From NCBI GenBank assembly GCA_002633005.1, contig NMRA01000010.1:1111252-1175251 (forward strand): a stretch of 64,000 nt of DNA, in the 5' to 3' direction. The position numbers were made by a program, and so were the translations under genes. Source of the DNA: Phoronis australis (Eukaryota > Phoronida > Phoronidae). The notes below the pieces were generated by a model. The model had not been told where the DNA came from, did not search any database, and saw nothing but the letters and a program-made list of their open reading frames with translations. The stretch's first letter is position 1. Every line of letters begins with the position of its first letter. Below, piece after piece: positions 55,901-64,000 of this stretch.

Positions 55901-57191
55901 GCCTAAAGCTTATCAGTGTCAATGAATCTATTCATGAGAATATAAAACCTAAAAATTAGGTCTTTAAATGTTCCTATTTATATTTCATGCCTTCTTTCAA
56001 GAACACTCTTTTTATACAAGAGTTTAACCAAAGTGCAAACAGTTTCACAGAATTTTGCCAGAAGTTTAAGAATAACTAATAATTTGCATTCTTTGTAAAT
56101 ACATCAATCTTGCTGACAGGGTCGCACCCAACACCACCTTGGTTTTACCATGTACATAGAAATTTGCTATCAACCACGACTGCAGTTGTAAGACCTAGTT
56201 CTGACCAACTGACCATCTAATACATATTTCATTTTGCCTTCCAAAACAAAAATCCACGTTACCCATATTTAGTGATGGAAAATAATGAATGCCAACTGAA
56301 GAGCTTACAGCAAACACTTTCCACAAGTATCGGAAGTTTGTTATGATGACAAGAAAAAAATCAGTTCAACTTCATGAGTGAGTCAATACAGCACAAAGGT
56401 GTCAGTAGTCTGTGAGAGGTAAAACTCAAAATGAAATTAATCAATACAATTTTAATAGGATTATTGTGAACAATTTTACATATATTGATCTGTAAAAATA
56501 AGAGCAAATTGCAAATAAGATGGCTTTACATGAAACCTATATTGTTACCAGAAGAAGATGTTTAGTAAGCCCATAAAGAGAGTACACTGTGCTAAATAAA
56601 CACTTAAAATAAACATCCCCCATGTTAGGCTAAAAGATAAACAAGGTCCAAGAATGTGAGCCAAGGGGTGTTAGGGTTAGAAAATACTACTTTATTGCAA
56701 AAATGAAACAAAATATTACCTTCCCATGATATTGCTGCCGTCCTCCTGGGATACAGTCAGGAAGGAAGTAAATCTTCAGACTTGCTAAGTCGAAATCGTA
56801 GTTTTTGTCACTCCATAGTAACTGTAACTCCCCTATGCAGACGGGGCTATTTTTAGATATTTTTAAGAAGAAAAATTCGCCCAAACTAAAATGATATTTT
56901 TTTCCACGGTGGTAATATTTGAACATTTTGTAGAAAGTATAAGGCCCGTGCTGTCCACAAGGCGGCTCCATCAGCTGAAACGAAATAATATTAAATTTTC
57001 TATCACGCATGCCAATAAAATAAGCTGGATCTGTCGAGCCATTGAATTGAGGTCATGTACTTCTGCGTCTGTAAATCAAATAAATAAAAATCTAGACGCA
57101 GTATTTAAGAAGTAATGCAAGCTGGCTACTCTTAAATATGTTTGAAATATTTTAGTGAACTTACCTGAATTTTGGAGTCATCCGGTTCCAT
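28154..57191 (-). CDS. ARID5B: ARID5-family DNA-binding transcriptional regulator (ARID5B-like), 12 exons
   Basis: Exons in transcript order: 57191-57165, 56974-56720, 42959-42794, 41319-41104, 40040-39895, 37386-37236, 32887-32835, 32490-32393, 31157-30956, 29903-29817, 29393-29327, 28932-28154. They sum to 2247 nt (748 aa plus stop) with all phases consistent. Residues about 10-200 match the BAH-like N-terminal region of ARID5B (CGQHGPY, DEVIAVSEKV, SYPQYCR, FCRDTF). APNLKGRPRKKK near 222-233 is AT-hook-like. About 290-378 is the ARID domain. DQPQDLS at 583-589 matches the DQPTDLS of vertebrate ARID5B and fits the PxDLS motif that binds CtBP. ARID5B binds AT-rich DNA and works with the PHF2 demethylase in vertebrates; the same role here is inference. 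Vertebrate ARID5B is longer (about 1190 aa). The invertebrate gene may predate the 5A/5B split. Confidence 0.93.
29327..29393 (-). CDS. ARID5B: ARID5-like exon 11
   Basis: Acceptor TTATAG, donor AATG/GTAAAG. Encodes VSKSSDNTSMVHRQQADLGN then VN. Supported mainly by phase fit on both sides; could be alternative. Confidence 0.65.
29817..29903 (-). CDS. ARID5B: ARID5-like exon 10 (charged helix)
   Basis: Acceptor GTTTTAG, donor ACGG/GTAATT, 29 codons. Encodes KRATAQQLAEKERQWIERRR, RDFHDKHRR, a highly charged probable helix. Confidence 0.8.
30690..30885. repeat. Degenerate TTAGTGTGATG/ACATTGGTGTGA tandem array
   Basis: Roughly eight imperfect units of about 20-25 bp, each with a variant of CACATTGGTGTAACGTTG. 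It lies in ARID5 intron 9 just after the GC donor. Confidence 0.7.
30956..31157 (-). CDS. ARID5B: ARID5-like exon 9 (end of ARID domain, acidic linker)
   Basis: Acceptor TATTCAG. Encodes (R)LLLPYELFMKGEAD, matching RLILPYERFIKGEED at the end of the ARID5B ARID domain. Then four repeats of the type SPVAKEE/DSPVAKDG (about 31085-31015) and LDKIGQVNGQLALEALK. The donor is AAG/GCAAGT, a GC-AG intron: the only nearby GT would break the frame with exon 10. Confidence 0.9.
32393..32490 (-). CDS. ARID5B: ARID5-like exon 8 (ARID domain core)
   Basis: Acceptor TCTTAG, donor GAAAG/GTAATG. Encodes ITERRLWKHLYDKLGGNPTN, TGAATCTRRHYE, nearly identical in pattern to the vertebrate ARID5 helix region. Confidence 0.96.
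32835..32887 (-). CDS. ARID5B: ARID5-like exon 7 (ARID domain)
   Basis: 53 nt, acceptor TTGCAG, donor AAG/GTGAGT. Encodes (I)DLYFFYTYAQKLGGYKK, the counterpart of NLWTMFQAAQKLGGYE. Confidence 0.94.
32990..33695. mobile_element. TIR-type element in ARID5 intron 6
   Basis: Ends are imperfect inverted repeats: GACGTGAATGTGAATTATCA TGCA near 33003-33027 against the reverse complement of TGCATGATAATTCACCTTCA near 33649-33668. Internal CACGTGAA and ATTCACGTCGC repeat the end motif. No ORF or clear target duplication. Non-autonomous. Confidence 0.6.
36835..37127. mobile_element. Palindromic fold-back element beside ARID5 exon 6
   Basis: Left arm GTTCACTCTGAGGATGTCC...TCATTGGGACCAGGGTTGGA...TATTCAAGCTGG is the imperfect reverse complement of the right arm CCAGCTTGAATA...TCCAACTC-like...GGACATTCTCAGGGTGAAC. 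The centre is near 36975. It lies about 110 bp from the exon 6 donor. Confidence 0.8.
37236..37386 (-). CDS. ARID5B: ARID5-like exon 6 (start of ARID domain)
   Basis: Acceptor GTTTTAG, donor CAAA/GTAAGT. Encodes SRQKGIRFRDKMKHQEDASS, NEKEFFQALHKFMKERNTPI, GRIPCLGFKQ, the N-terminal part of the ARID domain (E..F..AL..FMK.R.TPI.RIP.LGFKQ). The ORF runs on past the donor into the intron. Confidence 0.96.
37387..39894 (-). other. ARID5 intron 5
   Basis: 2.5 kb, AT-rich, no recognised element. Confidence 0.6.
39895..40040 (-). CDS. ARID5B: ARID5-like exon 5 (AT-hook-like motif)
   Basis: Acceptor TTTTAG, donor TGGG/GTGAGT. Encodes APNLKGRPRKKKVRKDSYSE, GDSSNGSITDIPKVWPTHTK, IKSEGKVGG. APNLKGRPRKKK is conserved in ARID5B. 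Confidence 0.93.
41104..41319 (-). CDS. ARID5B: ARID5-like exon 4 (end of BAH-like region)
   Basis: Acceptor CTTCAG, donor CTGG/GTGAGA. Encodes TSVLVVSYPQYCRLRGILRR, VEAMGGFTVKSPNTRIVFCR, DTFECEELEE. It matches VIVLSYPQYCRYRSMLKR and ILYCRDTFDHP of vertebrate ARID5B. Confidence 0.94.
42794..42959 (-). CDS. ARID5B: ARID5-like exon 3 (BAH-like region)
   Basis: Acceptor TTTTAG, donor ATCAAG/GTAACC. Encodes DEVIAVSEKVVLKLDDLRKW then IVPCYYHWNTG, matching DEVIAVSEKVIVKLEDLVKW of ARID5B. Confidence 0.95.
46390..46615 (-). repeat. Repeat fragment with C-rich CCCCCCCCCACCCCCC end
   Basis: Reads on the minus strand as GCAGAGGCGGATCTACGGGG followed by a G tract, a sequence style common at ends of dispersed invertebrate repeats. 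The related G-rich string GGCAGATCTAGGAT...GGGGGG lies at 58668-58710. Family not identified. Confidence 0.45.
48525..48687. mobile_element. Miniature TIR element with GGGCGCTTA motifs
   Basis: Left end TACCGTGAACTTGTGGGTTA then ACGCCCTGGGCGCTTAA. Right end is the imperfect reverse complement (CATTAACCCGCGAGTTTACG then ATA). About 163 bp, no ORF. Contains two copies of GATTACCCAAGCA(A/G)TGG. Related in motif to the elements at 3589 and 61298. Confidence 0.75.
51030..51125 (-). promoter_or_regulatory. Promoter-like island (CCAAT box and YY1-like site) in ARID5 intron 2
   Basis: Locally GC-richer. On the minus strand an NF-Y type GGCCAATCAGCGCGC begins at 51113, followed about 60 bases downstream by CGCCATCTTG (YY1-like, 51050-51041). 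Vertebrate ARID5B has an internal promoter giving a short isoform without the N-terminal region, so an equivalent here is plausible. No TATA box and no first exon could be assigned. Confidence 0.4.
53762..54327. repeat. Local duplication around a single N
   Basis: 53762-53997 and 54100-54327 are near-identical (AACCAGCATAGTTCGGCAAT... to GGAAAAGGCAAAACGTAAA), differing by a short indel after the A tract. Between them lie 101 bp of unrelated GC-rich sequence (53998-54098) and an N at 54099. As at 9123, this looks like two alleles or a chimeric contig end placed in tandem. Confidence 0.85.
56720..56974 (-). CDS. ARID5B: ARID5-like exon 2 (BAH-like region)
   Basis: Acceptor TTTCAG, donor GGAAG/GTAATA, exactly 85 codons. 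Encodes LMEPPCGQHGPYTFYKMFKY, KKYHFSLGEFFFLKISKNSP, VCIGELQLLW, KIYFLPDCIPGGRQQYHGK. Matches the start of long-isoform vertebrate ARID5B (GSPCGLHGPYIFYKAF, LSLGDFFFV, ELQLLW, LYFLPEDTPQGR). Confidence 0.96.
57165..57191 (-). CDS. ARID5B: ARID5-like exon 1 (start codon)
   Basis: ATG at 57191, nine codons MEPDDSKIQ, donor CAG/GTAAGT. Chosen because it mirrors the short MEPNSLQWV start of vertebrate ARID5B and is in phase with exon 2. An alternative start inside exon 2 (ATG of LMEPP) is possible. Confidence 0.8.
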
Positions 57192-57238
57192 TATTTTTGC
57201 AAATATTTAGCGACCGGACGATGTGTAATCTTTCCAAT

Positions 57239-57272
57239 ACTTTATATATTTGGTCCTAATTATGTGACGTCA
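57239..57272 (-). promoter_or_regulatory. Putative ARID5 core promoter: TATA-like and CRE
   Basis: On the minus strand, TGACGTCA (57272-57265, full CRE palindrome) precedes ATATATAAAG (57249-57240), which lies about 50 bases before the ATG. This would give a 5' UTR of about 25 nt. Motif-based only. Confidence 0.5.
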
Positions 57273-57609
57273 CATTTCTGAAGCCAGGGGTCACCTATTA
57301 GCATAATAATGTTCAGCGTTTCTATATGAAGTGGTATATTATATTTTTAAGTGGCTTTAAAACCCATTTTTACTAATTTTGAATGTAAACTAAGACACAA
57401 AGAGTTTTTGAAGGCAAAAGTATGTGACCTCTTTACGATACCCAAGATGCAACGGGACAACATGGATGTCAGGTGAGCCAAATTTCTCTTCCGCTTTGTC
57501 AGGCTTCATTTTCGTTACAGTTTTGTGCACTACTGTTCTCAGTTTACCAACACATTTTGCTGACAAAGGGTTAATGGGACTCATAAATGTTGACAAAGGT
57601 TTTCTTTGG

Positions 57610-57835
57610 TGACATGTGACTGCCAGGGAAGTGTTATCCTTGTACCTTGGTCTGCATAAGCCAAGCTACAGGCGTCCTCAGCTTCTGCTCGTCCCCAATA
57701 CCCTACAAGGTATGGCACTCCGGACTAGAAATTCCACGGGTGCTTCACTTCAGCCGTCCATAGCAAACACAAGACTCTATAAATTTCCATAAAACAGGGG
57801 TTCAACAAACCATGAGGTAGGGAGGACAATCAAAA
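57610..57835 (-). repeat. Inverted-orientation copy of the 59625-59790 repeat
   Basis: TTCCACGGGTGCTTCACTTC with CCGTCCATAGCAAACAC is the reverse complement of the sequence at about 59660-59700. GGTTCAACAAACCATGAGG at about 57800 pairs with CATGGTTTGTTGAACCC at 59620. Confidence 0.75.
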
Positions 57836-58344
57836 AGTAGGTCACGGTGCTCCATATCTGCCTCCGTGTAAAACCCTCGTCGGTAAATTAGACTTCAAAG
57901 TTAACTATAAGACAATTTTGTGTTATAAATCGTTACCTTAGTCTTTATTTGTAAGTTTTTAATCTTCATGTCTCAAATTATCGCTGATAAATCATTTTCT
58001 GTAAGCTTTTTTTTAGCGCACGATTTTCCGCCATGCGATCAACTTTCGAAAAATTACCTCTTGTTTCTCCTATCCAAAAGAGCACTATACTCTCAAATAC
58101 AAACATGAGATTTGGACAGGATGTAGTTTAGATGCGTGCGCATCTCCTCAAGTTGTTTTCTCGAAGTGAAGGCCAAGTTTTCGATCGTCCGGAAGGCCTA
58201 ATTTTGGTCGGTCGGGAGATTGATGTTTTTCCACTTGCGCAATATGCCCCCTCGATTTTTAGATGAGGAATTTATCACTCTTTTAATTGGTAATTATTTC
58301 ATTTTCAGAAATTCTGTCAAACTGCTGCGCATTGGCACTTTTCA

Positions 58345-58795
58345 AACAGCAGTCGTTAGTTCACGAAGTCGCCGCATGTCAGCGCCACCAGCGGCTACGT
58401 TGAAGTTCAATGTCATCGCAACTTCACAGTTCGCAATAAAGTTGTTACAAAGTTTTTGTTGCGTAAATGATGAAATCCTTCATGTTAATAGTGTTTTGTT
58501 TTCCCAAATGGTCTTTTGTCTACTTTCTGATGTTTTTTGCCATGATACGATCTAATAGTACATGGGTGGCACCCAGCACTGAAAAAAGTGGGGAGCTAAA
58601 GCTAGCCTCTTCCCCAGCCCCCTGTCACGGTCAGGCAATGATGTGTTGCCCATGTATTAGCATTCAGGGGCAGATCTAGGATTTTTAGATAGGAGGGGGG
58701 TGGGGGCAGGGCAGAGTATTACGCAGGATTTTACCCTTAAGATATTTGCACCCTCAACCTGCCAAATGAAATCTGGGAGTTTTAGGGGGGCCACG
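58345..58795 (+). repeat. Dispersed repeat, inverted relative to 63149-63556
   Basis: TTTCAAACAGCAGTCGTTAG, GATACGATCTAATAGTACAT and AAATGAAATCTGGGAGTTTT all recur as reverse complements at 63149-63556 in the reversed order. ORFs at 58220-58679 are within this repeat and are not supported as genes. Confidence 0.85.
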
Positions 58796-59259
58796 GGCTG
58801 GCCCCCTTGCCCCCCCAAGTCCACCAATGTGATCTTGTGATTTGATTTGAAATTTCCGCCTAGCTGAGATTTATTTATTTCTGAGCTGATGTGGTGTCTT
58901 TGCTCTTTACCTTTAAGCTATGTAATCCATTGTTTTCATCAAACATGATGAGCCTGTTCTCAGTGCTAACAACACACTTAAACAGCAATATCTCTGTAGA
59001 AATCGATCCAAATTTTATATAATACACACCACCATATTTGTCTCAATGAGACAAATCTTTTTATATACAGCACATGTATATTCTTTTATTTTTTACGAAA
59101 TTATGTAAAAAGGCAGATATTTTACACATAATCGTCGCGTTTCAACAGCCATTTTCTCGTTTACCGCTCATCCAATTTTTCTGATTTTTGCAGCATTTCA
59201 TTTCTAACACCAAGGGCTTTTCAAAAATGTATGATATATGGGTATTGTAAAAAAATTTA

Positions 59260-59800
59260 AAAAAACGTTGTCCTCCCTACATGAGGAATTGTTCTTTCTG
59301 TCAATACCATTTGCAGTGTCCTGCTCCACTGAGGTCGCAACAAATTTGCGGTCAATATGCTTCACGCAGACAAGATCAAGTAGGGTACGGAATAATCCGA
59401 TGAGTTATGAATCGACGGCAATTGCTGGTTCACCACACAAAATTAAGAAATGGAGTTATTCATGTCGTGACCTTCTGTGACAAACCGGCAATTTCCATGT
59501 AGCATATTGCTGGTGTGCAGCAACTTTTTGGGAAGATTTTTGTGCTTTGACCACAAATTTCTTGCGAACTCGGTGGAGCTGGACACTGTAAATGGTATTG
59601 GGAAAAAGAACAATTCCTCATGGTTTGTTGAACCCTTTTTTGAAAATTTATAGAGTTTTGTGTTTGCTATGGACGGCTGAAGTGAAGCACCCGTGGAATT
59701 TCTACTCCGGAGTGTCAAAACTTGTAGGATATTTTATAGTGTATTGGAGACGATCAGAAGCTTGGGACGACTGTGGGACAAGCAGGTTTTCAAATACCCT
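59260..59800. mobile_element. Fold-back element
   Basis: CATGAGGAATTGTTCTTTCT...CAATACCATTTGCAGTGTCC near 59280-59325 is the imperfect reverse complement of GGACACTGTAAATGGTATTG...AAGAACAATTCCTCATGG near 59580-59622. The right flank is shared in inverted orientation with 57610-57835. No transposase. Confidence 0.75.
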
Positions 59801-60491
59801 CAGCAGAGTCTGACACAGCGCCACCTATACTGAAAAGTGGCCCTATGGAAACATAATGAACTACACATGGAATTCGGTATGTGGGCATCAATGCACCTGC
59901 CTAGATTGGAAGTATATCGATCAAACTGCCACCACTTGCAATGCGTTTATGCTAGGGAAGACAACGTTTTTTAAATTATTTTTACAATGCCCTTGTCATG
60001 TGTCATATCGTAGAGATACCTATCATCGTCAGACTCCAATGGTCGTCCGCCATCTTCTTTTGCGTGCAGCCACGCGGATCTTAGCGTTCCAATCTGGAGT
60101 GCTCGTCTGCGCGTTAGGTACTAACCTCTCGGGAGAAACACGCATCGAAGAACTGAGACGGAAATCGGTGCATTTACCGACTGTTTTTTTGAAACCACTT
60201 TAAAACTTGTAAATTTTACTAATGCACTTTTTTTGTTCATTTTCAGATGATATTTTTGAAATAAATTTTCTTCAGACGGAACAAAAAACAACCCAGGAAT
60301 TGTTTATGCAATGTATCTTTTTGTCCCAGGCACTAACCGACACCTGTTAGGCCAAGAGAAAAATGCAGCACACAAATGCAACACGATGAGTGCTTAACAG
60401 TTTCGGACCACGCATAGGTCATCAAAATATTGTCGAAATTGTTGCAAAACACAGTATTGAGCTCATTAACATTTCTTTGAAATTTTTGGTT
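59801..60491. other. No recognised feature
   Basis: An ORF at 59856-60203 has no family resemblance. A GTCCGCCATCTTCTTTTGCG stretch at 60046 carries a YY1-like GCCATCTT but no supporting context. Confidence 0.4.
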
Positions 60492-61061
60492 CAGGGCTGT
60501 TCCAGTAAAATCTGTATGGGAGGGGGGGAAGGCACCTTTTTTCGCTCCCACCACCCATATTTTTCATTTATTTCTTCAGCCTACCACCCGTAATTTTTTA
60601 TAAGTTTGAAATGCACCCACCCGTAGTTTTTTTTTTGTTCTTGTGGTTGACTGCACAGGCGCTTGAGTTCATGTGTTCCTCCATCACCACTAACGTCATT
60701 CATTACTAAGAAAACATATGTTTCTTATATATGGTGATTAGCCATCGAGAAATTCGAGCACCTGTGGTTAAATGGTGTTATGGGCATGCCAATGAGGAGA
60801 TCGGAGGGAGTGAAAAAGTCAGAGCTTTTTGCAAGTTGCATTTTTGTTTCAGTTTTTGATTCTGTGCGGATTGTTTATAAAATTTACTAACATTACCCAC
60901 CATCAAACATTTATGGCCCAATGAAACAACAACGACCTGTAAATTTTTATTTTTTTTGAAGTACGACCACCAGCCATTTTGAATTTAAATCAAACGCAAC
61001 CACTCATAAATTTTTATTTCAGTTGCCTCCCCCCCACACAGATTTTGCTGGAACAGCCCTC
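60492..61061. mobile_element. TIR element with CAGGGCTGTTCCAG ends
   Basis: Left end (C)AGGGCTGTTCCAGTAAAAT and right end the reverse complement of AGGGCTGTTCCAGCAAAATC, each followed inward by a G tract (left) or C tract (right). 570 bp, internally A/T-rich with repeated CCACCCGTA(A/G)TTTTTT. hAT-like by its end sequence only. No clear target duplication. Confidence 0.8.
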
Positions 61062-61297
61062 AGGCATTTTGGATTTATTTGAAGAAAATTAAAATACTTG
61101 CATTGATAGAGAGTGGCCACCAATAAAGTAAAACATTGACTTTATTTCACTATATTGCATTGTAACATACAACACAGCATGACATAATTAAAAATAAAAT
61201 AAGAGTTAAGAGGTTGAGCAATAACATGCAAATGCAACTTGGGTATTTATTTATTTATGATTGAAGAAGCCTGTTAAAGATGAGAAAAAAAATCAGA

Positions 61298-62659
61298 TAC
61301 CGTAATCGTTCGGGTTAACGCCCATGCTCAGTTAACCGCCCACCCCCTACTTTAGGTGAATTTCGATTTAACCGCCCACTGCTCGGTTAACCGCCCCCCT
61401 GCTATTTTTGAAGATTTCCAATTAACCGCCCACTGCTCGGTTAACCGCCCATCCCCTACTTTTGCCGATTGGTGATTACCGCCCTGTGCTAATAGGAAAC
61501 GCGAATCCCCGACCTTTTAGATTAAGATCGATGATAACATTGAGTGCAACGACGGCCTCAGAGACCGCGGTTTAGCAATGTGAATTATGATACCAGTAAC
61601 AAATTATTGTAACGGGTCATCGATTAACTTCAAAATGTAATACTTGAACACTTTGTCACTTTCTTTTCTTCTCATGTTCGCAAACTTTAGGAACCGCGCT
61701 GGCGTCTACACCTCCACTTTCAGCCACAATCTCTGCCGCACTGAGTTATCGACTACAGTGCACTATATAAAAGATGCATTCGAAATAACCAGGTCAGAGA
61801 AATGTGACATTGCTTTTGCCAACCCTCTGAATGCGCTTTAGGTTGTAAGCTCTCGGGATTTTGAAGAATTCCCATAAACCGCGAAAAGTTGATAAATTCT
61901 TTATATTTTGGTGAGTGTAATTGCCGGGTTATCGAGATCCCCGTCTTTCGAGTACTCTCGTCACAGTGCATGGCAACTGAATAGTTGAACCCGATTTCGT
62001 GATTGATTATACATTTTTATGCTTTTTGACCATTCAGACCAGGAGTACATTCTGTTATCTCGAAATAATTTTGAACTGAAATTCGGAACTGCTGGTAGTC
62101 CTTGTCTACGTGACCGTCAGTTAAGTTGTTTATTATGGGAGTGCACTGATCAAACAGGAAAAATGGGTCAGCACGTGACCACAACTGGGTTAAAACGACA
62201 GCACAGCTACCGTCTGCTACGCAGGTGAACATGTTCAACGTCTGCGAAGTATAGTGAAATAATGAGCATAATTCGCAATAATCGGTCTCACCTGAGGCGC
62301 CATATTATGCAGCAAACTTTCTATGCAAGCGTTCGGAGTTTGACCACACTCTACATTTTCGAAACTATTTGTTAATTAGAGTGCGCAGAGTACGCACTTG
62401 GTGGCGATAAAGTTCTTTTCAAAGTGTTAGGCGATCCCAGTATGTGGCTTAGTACGTGTGGTGACTCAGATCATAAGGTAAGATTAACCGCCCAGGGCGG
62501 TTGCCTGTCGTAATAAGCGCCCATGTTCAGTTAACCGCCCCCCCCCCCGATTTCTTGAAATTTCACGTTTAAGCGCCCATGTCTGGTTAACCGCCCACCC
62601 CCGATTTTTTGGGTTCGCCAATTTAACCGCCCAGGGCGTTAACCCGAACGATTACGGTA
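61298..62659. mobile_element. 1.36 kb TIR element with tandem TTAACCGCCC arrays
   Basis: Perfect 26-bp inverted ends begin TACCGTAATCGTTCGGGTTA and continue to ACGCCC (61298-61323 and 62634-62659). Flanking TA on both sides fits a TA target duplication. Inside each end is an array of CGGTTAACCGCCCA(C) units: about six on the left (61315-61495) and about five on the right (62485-62633). The centre (61500-62480) is ordinary AT-rich sequence without a transposase. Short ORFs at 61644-61841 and 62019-62228 have no recognisable similarity. Confidence 0.85.
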
Positions 62660-63148
62660 ATATGATATTCGGTAATTTATTAGAACAACTGTATTGAGGT
62701 TCAATGATCAACTTCTGCTGCCTAAGTCTTGAAGGGTTACAGTTCTGTTTTGGCTGGCAAGGTGTTAACAGAGAATGAAGAAAAACTGAAAAGAAGAAGA
62801 AAGGCAGCAGAGATAAGTGGTGTTAACAATAACAACAGCAGAAGTCAAATAAAGAGGACACAAATAGAAAATGAGTAAGGTCTATCTGGAATAAAACAAT
62901 CAAGATTTATTTTCCAAAACTGAAATTCTGAACCAATTTTAATCGAATTAAAAATCGATATCATATCAGTACAACAGTTTGTGGTTGAACTAGAATTGTT
63001 GTAAACCTCTTTCCACTATTTTCTTGGCCTTTTTCTTTGTGGTTTTCTGTTCTTTAAAAAGGCGGCAGCATATGATGATCGTAGGGTTCATTATAAAATG
63101 GCTGCCAAAAAGCAATGTACAGTTGAAACAACTCGGCATTAATAAGAA

Positions 63149-63556
63149 AACTCCCAGATTTCATTTGGCAGTTCGAGGGTGCAAATATCTTACATGAAAA
63201 ATCCTGCCTAATACTTTGCTCTCCCCCCCTTAACTAAAAATCCTACATGGGCAGCACATCATAGCCTGATAGGGGGCTGGGGGAGTCTGCAGCCCCCTCT
63301 TTTTTCAGTAGTGCGGCGCCACCCATGTACTATTAGATCGTATCATGGCAGCAAAACATCAGAAAGTAGACAAAACACCATTTGGGAAAACAAACCACTC
63401 TTAACATGAAGGATTTCATCATTTACGCAACAAACTCTTTGTAACAACTTTATTTTGAACGGCGAAGTTGCGATGCCATTGGACTTCAGCGTAGCGGCTC
63501 GTGGCACTGACATGAGGCCACTTAGTAAACTAACGACTGCTGTTTGAAAAGAGACA
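63149..63556 (-). repeat. Dispersed repeat, inverted copy of 58345-58795
   Basis: Matches the plus-strand copy 4.5 kb upstream in reverse complement over about 400 bp with several indels. The bases just left of it (63088-63150) match 1465-1530. Confidence 0.85.
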
Positions 63557-63567
63557 TCTAGTTGAGA

Positions 63568-63723
63568 AAACAGATCAAGTTTGAGTTTAATACTGGAATA
63601 AAACCTTACAAAAATTAGCGATGTTTCGTCCGCATCTCAAGCTGAAGTCCGTGAGATGCGGACGCAATGTCGCTAATTTTTGTAAGTTTTTATTGCTGTA
63701 TTAGACTCAAACTTGATCTGTTT
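63568..63723. mobile_element. Near-perfect palindromic MITE
   Basis: Arms of about 71-73 bp: AAACAGATCAAGTTTGAGTT...TTACAAAAATTAGCGATGT...CCGCATCTCA and its reverse complement TGAGATGCGG...CGCTAATTTTTGTAA...CAAACTTGATCTGTTT, with a 12-bp loop (AGCTGAAGTCCG). The transcript would form a long hairpin. Confidence 0.9.
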
Positions 63724-64000
63724 GAAACAGAATGAAGAAATATTTTACTCAATACTTTTGATGTCAAGGTCAACGAAGTCCAAAAAGTCTGAGATAAAGT
63801 AAACTTTTCCCACGAAGTAGACAGGCCAAGTGAAGTTACTTTGTAAAGCCAGTCGCAATTTTATGTCGTGGCAGCCGAGTCTACGTTTTCTCTCAGTCTA
63901 ATGTCATTCACAGCATTCTTATAGTCAATACCCGCATTTGGTGTCTGAACTCGATGTTCTGAAGTTGATACAACCTTAAACTTCTGCACTACCAGAATTC
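63724..64000. other. Right edge, nothing recognised
   Basis: Non-repetitive within this window and with no coding signal. Confidence 0.4.

Larger units (their letters stand above)
42960..56719 (-). other. ARID5 intron 2 (13.8 kb)
   Basis: The largest intron of the gene. It holds a small TIR element (48525-48687), a repeat fragment (46390-46615), a promoter-like island (51030-51125), a local duplication with a single N (53762-54327) and the N at 43396. Otherwise AT-rich without coding signals. Confidence 0.7.

Noticed and set aside
58220-58679. ORFs of 111 and 70 codons
   Set aside because: Located in a dispersed repeat also present, broken, at 63149-63556.

Overview
The window is nuclear DNA of an intron-rich animal. 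It holds two spliced protein genes with canonical splice sites, many TIR and fold-back DNA transposons, tRNA-derived SINE-like sequence, a Penelope-type remnant and microsatellites, in fairly AT-rich sequence. Gene content and repeat style suggest a marine invertebrate, possibly a deuterostome such as a hemichordate, echinoderm or lancelet. I cannot identify the species. There are no bacterial operons, CRISPR arrays or complete viruses.

Layout: (1) Positions 1-4222 are non-coding and repeat-rich, with a CA microsatellite, a long fold-back element and a small TIR element. (2) Positions 4223-23232 hold a plus-strand gene for an R3HCC1-family protein: R3H domain, long acidic middle, RRM-like C-terminal domain, basic coiled-coil tail. 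Its 5' part is present twice (4223-9122 and 9124-16339), joined by a single N. The two copies differ by SNPs, indels and repeat number, and only the second carries a 2.2 kb hAT-like insertion (12967-15155). They look like two haplotypes placed in tandem by the assembler, although a real duplication is not excluded. (3) Positions 23233-28153 lie between two convergent genes and contain tRNA-like and SINE-like sequence and probably the 3' UTR of the next gene. (4) Positions 28154-57191, minus strand, hold a 12-exon ARID5-family gene about 29 kb long (748 codons). It has the N-terminal BAH-like region of ARID5B, a GRPRKKK AT-hook-like motif, a full ARID domain and a C-terminal DQPQDLS putative CtBP motif. 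Every exon junction keeps the frame, and one intron appears to use a GC-AG boundary. (5) Positions 57273-64000 hold nested and inverted repeats and no gene I recognise.

The two genes encode a predicted RNA/nucleic-acid-binding protein (R3HCC1) and a DNA-binding transcriptional co-regulator (ARID5). They are neighbours in tail-to-tail orientation; nothing in the sequence shows a functional link. Single Ns at 1471, 9123, 43396 and 54099 look like contig joins. At two of them (9123 and 54099) the flanks are duplicated, so any structural claim across them should be treated as a possible assembly effect. I found no clear new biological system. The most useful observations are the allele-like tandem duplication with its one-sided transposon insertion, the GC-AG intron, a promoter-like island inside the large ARID5 intron, and a set of TIR elements built from GGCGCTTA or TTAACCGCCC motifs.
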